A stretch of DNA of 64,000 nt from SHZL01 sp963708905 (GTDB lineage: Bacteria > Pseudomonadota > Gammaproteobacteria > Xanthomonadales > SZUA-36): positions 51,845-115,844 of the forward strand of contig CAVPUV010000060.1 in the NCBI GenBank assembly GCA_963708905.1, given 5' to 3'. Positions 1 to 8,380 of the stretch are shown one piece after another (within the stretch, counting starts at the first letter, position 1; each line of letters starts with the position of its first letter). The position numbers were made by a program, and so were the translations under genes. The notes beneath the pieces were generated by a model. That model was given only the letters and a program-made list of their open reading frames with translations, was not told the origin of the DNA and did no database searches.

Positions 1-1
1 G

Positions 2-791
2 GCAGCAATCACCCGCATCATGGAGAAATTGGCCGAGGCCAGCGGCGATACCGAGGAACTGGTGGCGATCAAGTCGCGGGATCTTATCATCCGGCTATCG
101 CTATCTCGCTATTGCCGAAATCTACGCCAAGGCCAGGCAGCCGGATAAAGCGCTGGAGTGGGCGGAACGTGGCCTGAAGGCGTTTCCCCAGCGTGCCGAC
201 AACCGCCTGCGCGATTTCCTGGTGGCGGCCTACCTCAAGCGCCGGCGCAACGACGAGGCGCTGCAACTCACCTGGATTCAATTCGAGGAACGGCCGGCTC
301 TCGAATACTACAAGAAATTGCATGCGGTCGCCGGCAAGCTGGGTCTCTGGCCGGCACAGCGCGAGCGGGCATTGACCAAGGTCGCCGAGGCCATCGCTTG
401 CGAGGCGGCGACGACCAGCCGCTGGAAGCCGCAGCCGTCGGTACCGGACTATTCGCTGCGGGTCGAAATCGCGCTGTGGGAGAAAGACATCGAAGCGGCC
501 TGGGTGGCTGTCGGCCAAGGTATTTGCGAGCGCAATCTACTGATCACGCTGGCCGGCAAACTGGAACCCACTCAGCCGAACAATGCGATCAGCCTCTATC
601 GGCGCGTGGTTCCTGCCATTGTCGAGGAGACCAACAACGCCGCCTATGCGGAAGCGACCAGGCTGATCCGCAAGATGGGTGGACTGATGAAAGCACAGCA
701 TCAGTCGCGCCAATTTGATGACTACCTGGCCGAGTTGCGCGCCCGGTTCAAGCCGAAACGGAATTTCATCAAGCTGTTGGCTGGCTGCTGA
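2..791 (+). CDS. SWIM zinc-finger family protein, C-terminal part, with an apparent frameshift
   Basis: This is the 3' end of a gene that begins before the window. The reading frame opening at base 2 reads a helical, repeat-like segment ending in SRDL. The continuation of the same protein, GYRYLAIAEIYAKA and onward, lies in the +1 frame from about base 87. Removing one base near 86 joins the two smoothly, so there is either a real 1-bp insertion or a sequencing error. The downstream part, to the TGA at 789-791, is rich in TPR-like helices (DKALEWAERGL, NDEALQL) and ends in a basic tail (FKPKRNFIKLL). That tail resembles the C-terminus of bacterial proteins carrying an N-terminal SWIM zinc finger. 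The finger itself is outside the window, so the family name rests on remembered similarity of the C-terminal half only. The function of such proteins is unknown. Confidence 0.55.
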   Translation, partial: QQSPASWRNWPRPAAIPRNWWRSSRGILSSGYRYLAIAEIYAKARQPDKALEWAERGLKAFPQRADNRLRDFLVAAYLKRRRNDEALQLTWIQFEERPALEYYKKLHAVAGKLGLWPAQRERALTKVAEAIACEAATTSRWKPQPSVPDYSLRVEIALWEKDIEAAWVAVGQGICERNLLITLAGKLEPTQPNNAISLYRRVVPAIVEETNNAAYAEATRLIRKMGGLMKAQHQSRQFDDYLAELRARFKPKRNFIKLLAGC

Positions 792-838
792 GCTTTATGG
801 CGCCGGGCAGCCAGGGCGATTCTAATGGTGTGAGGCAG

Positions 839-1597
839 CCGGCAGCGGTTTGGCTTACTGTCGCTGTGCCGCGATCCAGCGGTCGATGTTGGCTTCCAGT
901 ATGTCGAGCGGCAGCGACCCGTTTTGCAGTACCTCGGCATGGAATTGGCGGATGTCGAACTTGGCGCCCAGTGCTGCGGTGGCGCGCTGGCGCAATTCCT
1001 GCAGCTTGAGTTCGCCAATCTTGTAGGCCAGCGCCTGGCCGGGGACGGCGATGTAGCGCTCGGCTTCGGCGATCGCGTCGACATCGGTGACCGCCGAGTT
1101 GTCGTGCATATAGTCGATCACCTGTTCCCGGGTCCAGTCCTTGCTGTGCAGACCAGTGTCGACCACCAGCCGCACCGCGCGCCACAGCTCACCCTGCAGG
1201 CGGCCGAAGTACAGGTAAGGATCGGTGTAGACGCCGAGTTCCTTGCCCAGCGATTCGGCATACAACCCCCAGCCTTCGGCAAACGCGGTCTCGCCGCCAT
1301 AAAGGCGGAATGCCGGCACCCCGGTCAGTTCCTGCTGGATGGCGATCTGGAAATGATGGCCGGGGATCGCCTCGTGCAGGAACAGGTCCTCCATATCCCA
1401 GGTCTTGCGGCTGGGCAGGTCAAAGGTGTTGACGTAAAAAATACCCGGCCGCGAGCCGTCCGCGCTGGGCGGGAAATACTGGCCACCGGCCATGGCTTCG
1501 GCGCGGTAGGGCTCGACCGGGCGAATCTCGAAACCGGCCTTGGGAACCACCGAGAACAGTTCGGGAGTCCTGGCGTCGATGCGAGCGCGCAGGGCGT
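839..1597. repeat. Left copy of 759-bp direct repeat (3' end of a DUF885 gene)
   Basis: This segment matches 8381-9139 over 759 bp in the same orientation, with about five single-base differences (for example at 867 and near 1156, 1254, 1266 and 1420). It covers the last ~247 codons of the DUF885 gene. All differences are synonymous, because the two protein translations agree over the shared part. The match starts at CCGGCAGCGG and stops abruptly at AGGGCGT. Confidence 0.95.
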
Positions 1598-1652
1598 CGG
1601 GAGTGAAGGGTCGGACCAGGATATCCTTTTGATATTCTTGTCGAACAATCAA
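855..1652 (-). pseudogene. Truncated DUF885 gene copy (C-terminal domain only)
   Basis: This open frame repeats residues ~363-609 of the full DUF885 protein at 8397-10226, including the HEAIPGHH motif and the same C-terminus (WIAAQRQ). The lipoprotein signal and the N-terminal 360 residues are missing. They are replaced by about 18 unrelated codons read from island DNA (starting MIVRQEYQK at 1652). Without a signal peptide the product would not be exported, so it is most likely a non-functional by-product of the duplication. All differences from the full copy are silent, so the fragment has been separated only briefly or came from a functional allele in a related strain. Confidence 0.85.
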
Positions 1653-1673
1653 TAATAGAAGGTCTTTTTCAAC

Positions 1674-2234
1674 TTAGAAGCCCGATTTCGCAGCAGAAAG
1701 TGTGGTGGTAACACCACCAGAGTCCTGAATCAGGAATGTATGGTCAGATTCTTTTGCAATCGGTCTATGATAGGCCCGAGCACCGAGTAGGGACTTGACC
1801 CGATCAACGTATGTTTCAGACCCAACTGCCACGGACTCTGTCCAAACAGGTTCGCGTTCAGGTTTTCCATTTTTCAAGCAGTTTTCCACCCAATACTTAT
1901 GCGCTGTCCTGAAAGCTTCAGCACTTGGAATGTTGGTTAAGTCACTCAGAGTTTGCCGGTCGATAATCCTGTACCGATGAGGTGGCGACTGTATTTCGCG
2001 AAAACCACAAACGTTCCAATGGGCAGGATGATCGACAACTCTTGCCCTCACCATGTTCAAGTCGATGTACACAAGACACCGAACTGACAGGCCATATCTT
2101 TTACAGACTTGAAACAGCCAATACTTCCAGCGCAAACGGTCACGTTCAAACTTCAGAAGAAACTTCTGGTCATGACATCGGTGAGTGATGTGCCAAACGG
2201 CATCGGACAGATAGAAGCGATTGGCTCTGGGCAT
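1674..2234 (-). pseudogene. REP-associated tyrosine transposase (RAYT/IS200-like), internally deleted
   Basis: The N-terminus (MPRANRFYLSDAVWHITHRC, then DQKFLLKF) and the downstream block (CLVYIDLNMVRA, VVDHPAHW, FREIQ) are characteristic of single-copy Y1 transposases of the RAYT group. In intact members a stretch of roughly 70-80 residues lies between the GLSV and RCLVYIDLNMVRA blocks and contains the catalytic His-x-His. Here the two blocks are fused directly (KRYGLSV-RCLVYIDL, near 2078), so the metal-binding motif is absent although the frame stays open. The 186-codon product should be catalytically dead. RAYTs normally mobilise short palindromic REP elements. Whether this one had anything to do with the palindromic repeats elsewhere in the window cannot be told. 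Confidence 0.75.
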
Positions 2235-2319
2235 GACAGAAGGACCTGGCTAAGACTTGGTTAATAGGGTTCAAAAAGAGGTGTTTAACTATCGGAAAGC
2301 CTCCTGATTTGAGTATTTG

Positions 2320-2347
2320 TTGACATAAAAACAAGGTCAAGTAATAA
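2320..2347 (+). promoter_or_regulatory. Candidate sigma-70 promoter for the TonB-dependent receptor gene
   Basis: A perfect TTGACA lies at 2320-2325 and TAATAA at 2342-2347, separated by 16 bp. This is 55 bp upstream of the receptor ATG, which also has a good Shine-Dalgarno (GGAGG about 5 bases before the start). The alternative -10 TAATAC at 2345-2350 has a 19-bp spacer. The 167-bp gap otherwise holds no gene. Confidence 0.45.
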
Positions 2348-2401
2348 TACAACCATAATCACACGAATATAGACATTTATGACCTAAAGGCGGAGGAAAC
2401 C

Positions 2402-4744
2402 ATGCATACGTATAGAAAAAAAGTAAGCAGTAGTGTCAAAGCTATAAGTTCTCATCCGGACGGTGCACATCATAGTTCCGCTTTGTGCTGCTTATTCGTG
2501 TTGATCGTCATGCCCACGTTGGTAATGTCAGCGGACAGTCGAATACTGGAAGAGGTCGTTGTAACGGCTACAAAGCGTGGCACTACGGCGTTGCAGGACA
2601 CGCCAGAGGCAATTCAGGCAATTGATGGAAAGACGCTCAAAGCTATGGGGGCACAAACATTTATAGATTTCGCACTTTCGGTGCCCAGCTTGCAATATCA
2701 GGATCTGGGACCCGGTGATAAGGAGTACGTCATCCGTGGTATCAATTCGTCCGGGCCCTCGACAGTTGGGGTCTATTATGACGAAGCCGTAATTACAGGA
2801 TCCAATAAAGAAGATGGTGGCGGCCGTAACGCCGATATAAAGCTTTACGATTTAGAGCGGATTGAAGTCCTGAAGGGACCACAAGGTACATTGTACGGCG
2901 CCAACTCAATGGCAGGTACGATTCGTTTCGTTACCAACAAGCCCAATCTCGAGAAATTCGAAGGCTATGTAGATGGTACATTCTCCTCCACTAATAATGG
3001 TGGGGAGAACTATGATGTTAATGCCATGCTCAATTTTCCGATTGTTGAAGGATTGCTCGGTGTGCGCGTAGTTGGTTGGGTCAATGACGAAAGCGGGTTT
3101 ATAGATGCCGTGCGCATTCCATCCGGGCGCCGGGAAAATATCAATACAGACAATACGGAGGGTGGTCGGATTACCTTCCGTTTGACGCCCTCTGAAAATC
3201 TGGTCCTTACGGCCTCGGCCACGGTACAAAACTTGAAATCAAATGGCTCCTCACGTTTCACGCCAGAGGGCCAAAATAGCTTTGATTTATCGACGCTCGG
3301 GTTCCCGTCTGTACCAGGCGGTGATCTGATTAATACCGATATCGCACAAAGTCCATGGGATGAAGATTTGCAGGTATACGGCCTCGTTGGTGAGTACAAT
3401 ACGACATTCGGAGTTTTGACAGCAACGACGAACTACTTCAAGCGGGACATCACCTTCTTATTCGATACATCACCATTTCTGGCTGCCAATCCGGGTTTCC
3501 AGGATGTCTTTCCGTTTCCCTTTACTTCGCGTGAGCCCCGCGATCGCACCGTCTGGTCAAGTGAGATCCGGTTTGCATCGGATTTGAAGGGGCCATTGCA
3601 GTTTGTTGTCGGTGGCTTCTACCAGGAAGATGACATTGATTTCACAGTAGAGACTCTTCGCATCAATGATTTCGGTCTGCCACGTGGGCCATTCAGCAGT
3701 CTGGACTCTGATGATGCAGTTACTAATTTTCCGGATGGCAACACGCTCTTTGGCCGAATTAATAACTCGTCTACCGAGCAGCTTGCTTTTTTTGGTGAGG
3801 TCACATTTGATATTACTGACAAACTTACCGCGTTGGCAGGTGTCCGGTATTTCGATTCGACTCTCAAGGCCGAGGAATTCGTTACACATCCCTTTTTCGG
3901 ATTTGGTGGTCCTCCCGATTTTGTTGTCTCGCACACCAGGGACACAGGAAACAAAACCACGGTGAAGTTCAATCTGGCTTATACGCTGACAGATGATATC
4001 CTCGTCTATGCAACGGCATCACAGGGTTTTCGTGTTGGTGGACTCAATCCCGCCGACCTCCCATTTGCTGGGGGTGAGATTCCACGAGGGTTTGGTCCCG
4101 ACGAGCTGTGGAATTATGAGCTTGGCGTCAAAAGCGAATTTATGGATGGCAAAGCCCGCGTTAACCTTGCCGGTTACCACATTGATTGGAAAGATCTACA
4201 ACTTGAGTCGCGGACCTCGGACGGTATCTTTCCCTTCATATCCAACTTTGGTAAAGCCGAAGTCGACGGTTTGGAATTCGAGACACAGTTCCTGCCAACT
4301 GACCAGTTAGAGTTGAGCATTAACGGATCGTACCAGCGCGCCAAACTGACGGAGGATACTCCGGATACAGGTAATCCCGCCACGCGGGGACTAAGCGGAG
4401 ACCGTATTCCCAATATTCCAAGATTCCAAGGGCATTTTACGGCAGATTATTCTGTACCCATTAGTGGACTGTTCACGGGCCATTTACGTACCGACCTATC
4501 GTATCGCGGCAAAGCTAAAACTGAATTCAGTTCTGCTCACCCATTCAACGTTAACCTTAACGATTTCATTTTGGTCAACCTTCGCGCAAGTCTCGAATCT
4601 GACCAGTGGACAGTTACAGTATTCGCCGATAATGTGACCGACAAAAGGGCCCAGCTTGATGCCATCAATTCAGAGCAGGATGGTATTGCTCTGTTAACGA
4701 ACAGGCCGCGGACAATTGGCGTTTCGGTGAACCGAAAATTCTAA
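2402..4744 (+). CDS. TonB-dependent outer-membrane receptor
   Basis: This 780-residue outer-membrane beta-barrel receptor imports a ligand using TonB energy. It has a long signal peptide (hydrophobic core around residues 27-43) and then a TonB box, EEVVVTATKR, near residues 50-59. A plug domain follows (VPSLQYQDLGPGDKEYVIRG, ERIEVLKGPQGTLYGANSMAG, IRFVTNKP), then a barrel with alternating aromatic strands ending in the typical C-terminal Phe (VSVNRKF). Plug motifs are those of the large receptor class common in marine and sphingomonad-like bacteria, which take up varied organic compounds as well as siderophores. The ligand cannot be told. GGAGG precedes the ATG. The gene appears more AT-rich than its neighbours, in keeping with acquisition. 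Its neighbours suggest the ligand is processed by the downstream transporter and oxidase. Confidence 0.9.
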   Translation: MHTYRKKVSSSVKAISSHPDGAHHSSALCCLFVLIVMPTLVMSADSRILEEVVVTATKRGTTALQDTPEAIQAIDGKTLKAMGAQTFIDFALSVPSLQYQDLGPGDKEYVIRGINSSGPSTVGVYYDEAVITGSNKEDGGGRNADIKLYDLERIEVLKGPQGTLYGANSMAGTIRFVTNKPNLEKFEGYVDGTFSSTNNGGENYDVNAMLNFPIVEGLLGVRVVGWVNDESGFIDAVRIPSGRRENINTDNTEGGRITFRLTPSENLVLTASATVQNLKSNGSSRFTPEGQNSFDLSTLGFPSVPGGDLINTDIAQSPWDEDLQVYGLVGEYNTTFGVLTATTNYFKRDITFLFDTSPFLAANPGFQDVFPFPFTSREPRDRTVWSSEIRFASDLKGPLQFVVGGFYQEDDIDFTVETLRINDFGLPRGPFSSLDSDDAVTNFPDGNTLFGRINNSSTEQLAFFGEVTFDITDKLTALAGVRYFDSTLKAEEFVTHPFFGFGGPPDFVVSHTRDTGNKTTVKFNLAYTLTDDILVYATASQGFRVGGLNPADLPFAGGEIPRGFGPDELWNYELGVKSEFMDGKARVNLAGYHIDWKDLQLESRTSDGIFPFISNFGKAEVDGLEFETQFLPTDQLELSINGSYQRAKLTEDTPDTGNPATRGLSGDRIPNIPRFQGHFTADYSVPISGLFTGHLRTDLSYRGKAKTEFSSAHPFNVNLNDFILVNLRASLESDQWTVTVFADNVTDKRAQLDAINSEQDGIALLTNRPRTIGVSVNRKF

Positions 4745-4914
4745 CACCCGCGCGAAACAAAGTGGGGCTTTACGTGGCTGGCTGGCTGGCCAGCGGGACC
4801 GTCGGAAGTAATGGAACGCGTCTGTGACATAATCGAAAAAGGGAGGCGTTGCAATTAGACGCCTTGGTTGTGGCTGCCGGCCGCTATCGACTCGAATCGG
4901 GAAAAGTGAGAGTA

Positions 4915-5400
4915 ATGATGCGGCAGATTCTGTTCAGTGAGCCAGTCTCCAAACTTTCGACCAGATGTCAATTACTGGAGGAAGAGGCACCGTTATCCGC
5001 CGAATTCCTCTGGCAACTGGCGCAGGTCAGACCGACCTTCGAGGCCATGCATGCCATCTGGACCGGTCCGGAACTGTCCTGCCCGCTGCCCGCGAGCGTG
5101 CTTCCCGATTTCCTGTCCCGGTGCACGATTCCCGAAGAGAATGCCACTTCTTTTCCCGACCAGGGGGAGATTGTTCTGACCAGTGTTACAGCCCGGTCGA
5201 TCAAAGGTCTGCCGCTGAAAAATTTTTTTGATATCGGGTTGTTTTACGACTCAGGCGGTAGATTGCTGATGCCGTTCGGCTGGATCAGGGCCAATGTATG
5301 CGCCAAAGTCTTGACGGAGGATTTTGAATCCTTTCAGGCCGGTATGAAAACCATTCGGCGCAATGGCGTTTGCAGAATTACAATCGAGCCGGTTGCATGA
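4915..5400 (+). CDS. DUF3830 (cyclophilin-like fold) protein
   Basis: This is a protein of about 160 residues with the pattern of DUF3830. It has an N-terminal strand, then EEEAPLSAEFLWQL, an AIWTGPELSCPLP segment, ENATSFPDQGEIVL, and a C-terminal region with G-rich strands. The fold of this family is a small cyclophilin-like barrel. Biochemical activity is unknown, but family members are often next to genes for amidohydrolases, racemases and transporters of small nitrogen compounds. I chose the ATG at 4915 because the family similarity starts there. A TTG at 4849 in the same frame has a GGGAGG too close to it, and an ATG at 4918 is also possible. The gene lies between the receptor and the BASS transporter, so it may help handle the same ligand. 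Confidence 0.6.
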   Translation: MMRQILFSEPVSKLSTRCQLLEEEAPLSAEFLWQLAQVRPTFEAMHAIWTGPELSCPLPASVLPDFLSRCTIPEENATSFPDQGEIVLTSVTARSIKGLPLKNFFDIGLFYDSGGRLLMPFGWIRANVCAKVLTEDFESFQAGMKTIRRNGVCRITIEPVA

Positions 5401-5454
5401 ACCTGACGTAACGGCTTTGGCATCACTTCAGGGAAACTGATCAAGGGCATTTTC

Positions 5455-6336
5455 ATGACGCTCATAGATAACGTTTTGTTACCGACCTCACTTTGGCTGA
5501 TCATGTTCTCAATGGGACTCAGCCTCATCATCGATGATTTTCGGCGCGTGATCAGCAACCGTCGCGCGCTGGTCGTTGGCGTTGCCAGCATGATGATCGT
5601 GCCACCGCTGACCGGAATCATCCTGGCCTCCATGTTCGCGCCTACCCCTGCATTGACGGTAGGGTTCATTCTGCTTGCAACCTGCCCTGGCGGGATGCTT
5701 TCAAATTTGATGACCGATATTGCGAAAGGTGATCTCGCGCTCTCTCTTTCCTTGACCATTGTCGTCAGTATGATTTATATATTGATCGTTCCCTTTTATG
5801 CCCAACTTGCGTTGCTGTATATTATGGGCGCCGAGGAACAAGTGAGAGTGCCGCTCACCGATTTCATCTGGAAGATATTCAGTATCACGCTCATCCCAGT
5901 GAGCCTTGGGGTGTTCGTTCGCGCCCGGAAACCCGGGTTTGCCAACCGGATCAAGGTCTTCGTGAAAATCGGGGGCACGTCGCTTCTGGTGTTTGCGTTT
6001 GGTTCCATCCTGCTGAGCCAAGTTCCGGTTCTGCGCGAACATTTCAACAGCCTGTTCGGGATAACACTTGGGATGAACGTCTTGAACCTGTCTGCGGCAA
6101 TCGCTTTGAGCACTGGCTTTGCGCTCATACCACGGCAGAGAGTGGCGGTCGCTATCGAGCACCTGATCCGGCAGGAGGGAACTGCAATCTACATTGCGGT
6201 AACGATCGTGGGCAGCCGGGAAATGTCCTTGCCCATGATCATGAATACGCCGGTGGCGCTGCTCGTATGCATTCTTTTTGTGCTGTTCTCGAGGCGCTCC
6301 TTGTCTGAATACGAAGCAGAAGAAGCCAGGATATAA
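5455..6336 (+). CDS. Bile acid:sodium symporter (BASS) family transporter
   Basis: This 293-residue inner-membrane protein has nine or ten hydrophobic helices. The family signature ATCPGGMLSNLMTDIAKGD sits around residues 81-99, with a second conserved region LNLSAAIALSTGF later. BASS proteins move organic anions such as bile acids, pyruvate, pantothenate or keto acids together with sodium. The true substrate here is unknown. AAGGG lies 8 bases before the ATG. The stop codon overlaps the start of the MarR gene (TAATG), so the two are translationally coupled. It probably provides the inner-membrane step after the TonB receptor. Confidence 0.85.
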   Translation: MTLIDNVLLPTSLWLIMFSMGLSLIIDDFRRVISNRRALVVGVASMMIVPPLTGIILASMFAPTPALTVGFILLATCPGGMLSNLMTDIAKGDLALSLSLTIVVSMIYILIVPFYAQLALLYIMGAEEQVRVPLTDFIWKIFSITLIPVSLGVFVRARKPGFANRIKVFVKIGGTSLLVFAFGSILLSQVPVLREHFNSLFGITLGMNVLNLSAAIALSTGFALIPRQRVAVAIEHLIRQEGTAIYIAVTIVGSREMSLPMIMNTPVALLVCILFVLFSRRSLSEYEAEEARI

Positions 6337-6827
6337 TGCCTGATACAAAATCAAAACAATTACCCAGACACCTTGACCCGGCGGACGCGGAATTCGATCT
6401 GTTTCTGTCGCCGTTCTATCTGATTGCGCATGCCGATTTCAAGTTTCACGAAGACCTGGATATAGCGATCGCCAAGTTTGGCCTGGACAGAACTACCTAC
6501 AGGTTGTTGACCATACTGATGCGGCGCAGTCCGATCAATATCAAGAATCTCTCTTCCTTCGCGATGCTCAAGCGGTCGACAGCCAGCCGGGCACTGATGC
6601 GCATGCGCCGGGAGGGCTGGGTGGAACACAGCCTTAATACGGAAGACAACCGGATCACCGATGTCTATCTTACTGCGGCTGGACGGGAACTGGCGGAGAA
6701 GGCGATGCGCCTCGGTAGTCGACAATTACAAAAGGCCGTTCAAGGCCTGGATGAACGGCAGATAGAGGAACTAGTAACTCTGCTGCAAAATCTGGTTCAC
6801 AACCTCAGCAAACTGGCCATCGAATAA
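6336..6827 (+). CDS. MarR-family transcriptional regulator
   Basis: This 163-residue winged-helix regulator has an N-terminal dimerisation helix, then YRLLTILMRRSPINIKNLSSF followed by the recognition region MLKRSTASRALMRMRREGWVE and the wing (NTEDNRITDVYLTAAGREL). The C-terminal helix would complete the dimer interface. MarR proteins usually repress adjacent transport or catabolic genes until a small aromatic or carboxylic ligand binds. Its start overlaps the transporter stop by one base, so it is co-expressed with it. A perfect palindrome at 6879-6896 between this gene and the oxidoreductase could be its operator. Confidence 0.88.
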   Translation: MPDTKSKQLPRHLDPADAEFDLFLSPFYLIAHADFKFHEDLDIAIAKFGLDRTTYRLLTILMRRSPINIKNLSSFAMLKRSTASRALMRMRREGWVEHSLNTEDNRITDVYLTAAGRELAEKAMRLGSRQLQKAVQGLDERQIEELVTLLQNLVHNLSKLAIE

Positions 6828-6878
6828 AAGCCGCATAAATGCCCTGAAAGTCTCGCGACTAATAATGTGTCACATCAT

Positions 6879-6896
6879 GCCGGGCAGTTGCCCGGC
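6879..6896. promoter_or_regulatory. Perfect palindrome: possible MarR operator or short terminator
   Basis: GCCGGGCA-GT-TGCCCGGC forms a 7-8 bp GC-only stem directly between the MarR gene and the oxidoreductase. It is followed by TTGTTACTAAATTTT, which is only weakly T-rich. It could stop transcription after the regulator gene, or bind the MarR dimer. The sequence alone does not decide. Confidence 0.4.
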
Positions 6897-6929
6897 TTGT
6901 TACTAAATTTTCAAATTTCGGAATCACCC

Positions 6930-8255
6930 ATGAGAATTGCACGAGACATATCAGAAGCTCCTCGAAATTCCCTTTGGGAAGGAACAGCTGCAGCCGGGCC
7001 TAGGCTTGAACCTTTAGTTGGAGATCTGAAGACAGATGTTGCGGTCATTGGGGCGGGTGTTGCCGGACTTTCGACCGCGCTTCACCTTGCGGAAGGTGGG
7101 ATGTCTGTCGCCGTTGTCGAGGCCGATGATGTGGGTGCCGGTGCTACCGGCAAAAGCGGAGGCCTGCTTGCACCGGATATGATCCGGCATACCCCTTCGG
7201 AACTCGAACGTCTTCTCGGGCAGGAGCGGGGTTCTCGGCTGGTTCATTTGATTGGTTCTTCCGCGCACCGGTGTTTCGATCTGATTGAAAAACACGACCT
7301 CGCCTGCGATGCCAGCCAGGGCGGCTTCTGGACTCCCGCTCACAATCAGGGCATGGCGGCGGTTCTGGAAAGACGCTCGCTGGAATGGAGTCAGAGGGGC
7401 TTCAATGTAAGCTACGTACCCGGCACGGAAACAGTTTCCAGTCTGGGGACAGACCGGTATTGCGGAGCGATCCGGTTTGCCGATGGAGGGACCTTGAATC
7501 CTCTGGCCTTCAGTAGGAGCCTTGCCAAGGCCGCCTTGCGGTATGGTGCCAGCATTCACGTTCGAAGTCCGGTAAGGAAATTGGAACGCCGGGTTGATGG
7601 TTGGCGCTTGAAAACAGATCAGGGTGCACTTAACGCCGAGCATGTCATATTGGCGGCGAACGGCGGCAATGCGGATCTGCATCCCGGATTACGGCGCACT
7701 GTCTTGCCTCTAGATGTTATTGAGTTTGCAACCACACCATTGTCCGCGGGTCAGCAATCCGCAATACTGCATCGGGGGGTCTCTTTCACCGACAAGCAGT
7801 CTTATATATTCACAGCACGCTATGATGCAGTGGGACGGTTGATTTCTGCTTTTCCCGACTTTCTGGTCCGGCGCAGTGAGAACGCTTTGGTTAAGGAAGC
7901 CAGCCACCGGCTCGAACAGTATTTCCCGCTTCTTGCAGGGATGTCGATCGAATATTTATGGAAAGGCAGAGCATGGATTCATCCTCATCTGTTGCCAAAG
8001 GTGTATAAATTGGGCACGGGCGCATTTGCTATTCAGGCCTGTAATGGCCGGGGATTGGCCGCCAATGTTGTTCTAGGCAAGGAGATGGCTTCGGCATTAT
8101 TGCAGCGGGATCTGGCTTCCCTGTCAGTTCTTCCCGAAACTCCCGTGCCGATCCGTGGCCACTGTCTGACACAATATGTACCTTCTGCATTGATGCTGTT
8201 GGCCTTCATTCGCAATCGAATAGGTCAGCCGTCCAGAAGCCGGGCCGCCCGGTAA
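6930..8255 (+). CDS. FAD-dependent oxidoreductase (DAO / gamma-glutamylputrescine oxidase-like)
   Basis: This is an enzyme of about 441 residues of the D-amino-acid oxidase fold. The N-terminus has SLWEGTAAAGPRLEPLVGD, then the ADP-binding Rossmann motif VAVIGAGVAGLSTALHLAE (residues ~38-56), EADDVGAGATGKSGG for FAD contacts, and a C-terminal GxGAFAIQACNGRGLAANV block that closes over the flavin. This layout matches PuuB-type and related amine or amino-acid oxidases, which oxidise a C-N bond to an imine and release peroxide. The substrate is not known. I prefer the ATG at 6930. A GTG at 6867 in frame would add 21 residues that overlap the palindrome. It is the only obvious catabolic enzyme of the island and is last in the rightward gene row. 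Confidence 0.8.
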   Translation: MRIARDISEAPRNSLWEGTAAAGPRLEPLVGDLKTDVAVIGAGVAGLSTALHLAEGGMSVAVVEADDVGAGATGKSGGLLAPDMIRHTPSELERLLGQERGSRLVHLIGSSAHRCFDLIEKHDLACDASQGGFWTPAHNQGMAAVLERRSLEWSQRGFNVSYVPGTETVSSLGTDRYCGAIRFADGGTLNPLAFSRSLAKAALRYGASIHVRSPVRKLERRVDGWRLKTDQGALNAEHVILAANGGNADLHPGLRRTVLPLDVIEFATTPLSAGQQSAILHRGVSFTDKQSYIFTARYDAVGRLISAFPDFLVRRSENALVKEASHRLEQYFPLLAGMSIEYLWKGRAWIHPHLLPKVYKLGTGAFAIQACNGRGLAANVVLGKEMASALLQRDLASLSVLPETPVPIRGHCLTQYVPSALMLLAFIRNRIGQPSRSRAAR

Positions 8256-8380
8256 AAAATGGAGACCCCCGATTCAGCTGATGCCGACGAAGCCAACACC
8301 GACGTTTCCACCTACCGCCTGCTGGGCACGTCTTTCTGGTTGCGCCTCAATCTGTGGTTATGAATTTCCCCTGAGCCCGT

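Larger units (their letters stand above)
1598..8380. mobile_element. Putative genomic island between DUF885 direct repeats
   Basis: The 6.8 kb between the two 759-bp repeats separates a 3' gene fragment from the intact gene. Recombination between the repeats would remove the segment and restore one intact DUF885 gene next to the SWIM-type gene. The cargo is a transposase remnant, TonB-dependent receptor, DUF3830 protein, BASS transporter, MarR regulator and FAD oxidoreductase. The first half, especially 2240-4740, appears visibly more AT-rich than its surroundings. I see no integrase and no att-like short repeats. Insertion of a circle by a single homologous crossover in the DUF885 gene would explain the structure; this is inference. 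Confidence 0.55.
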
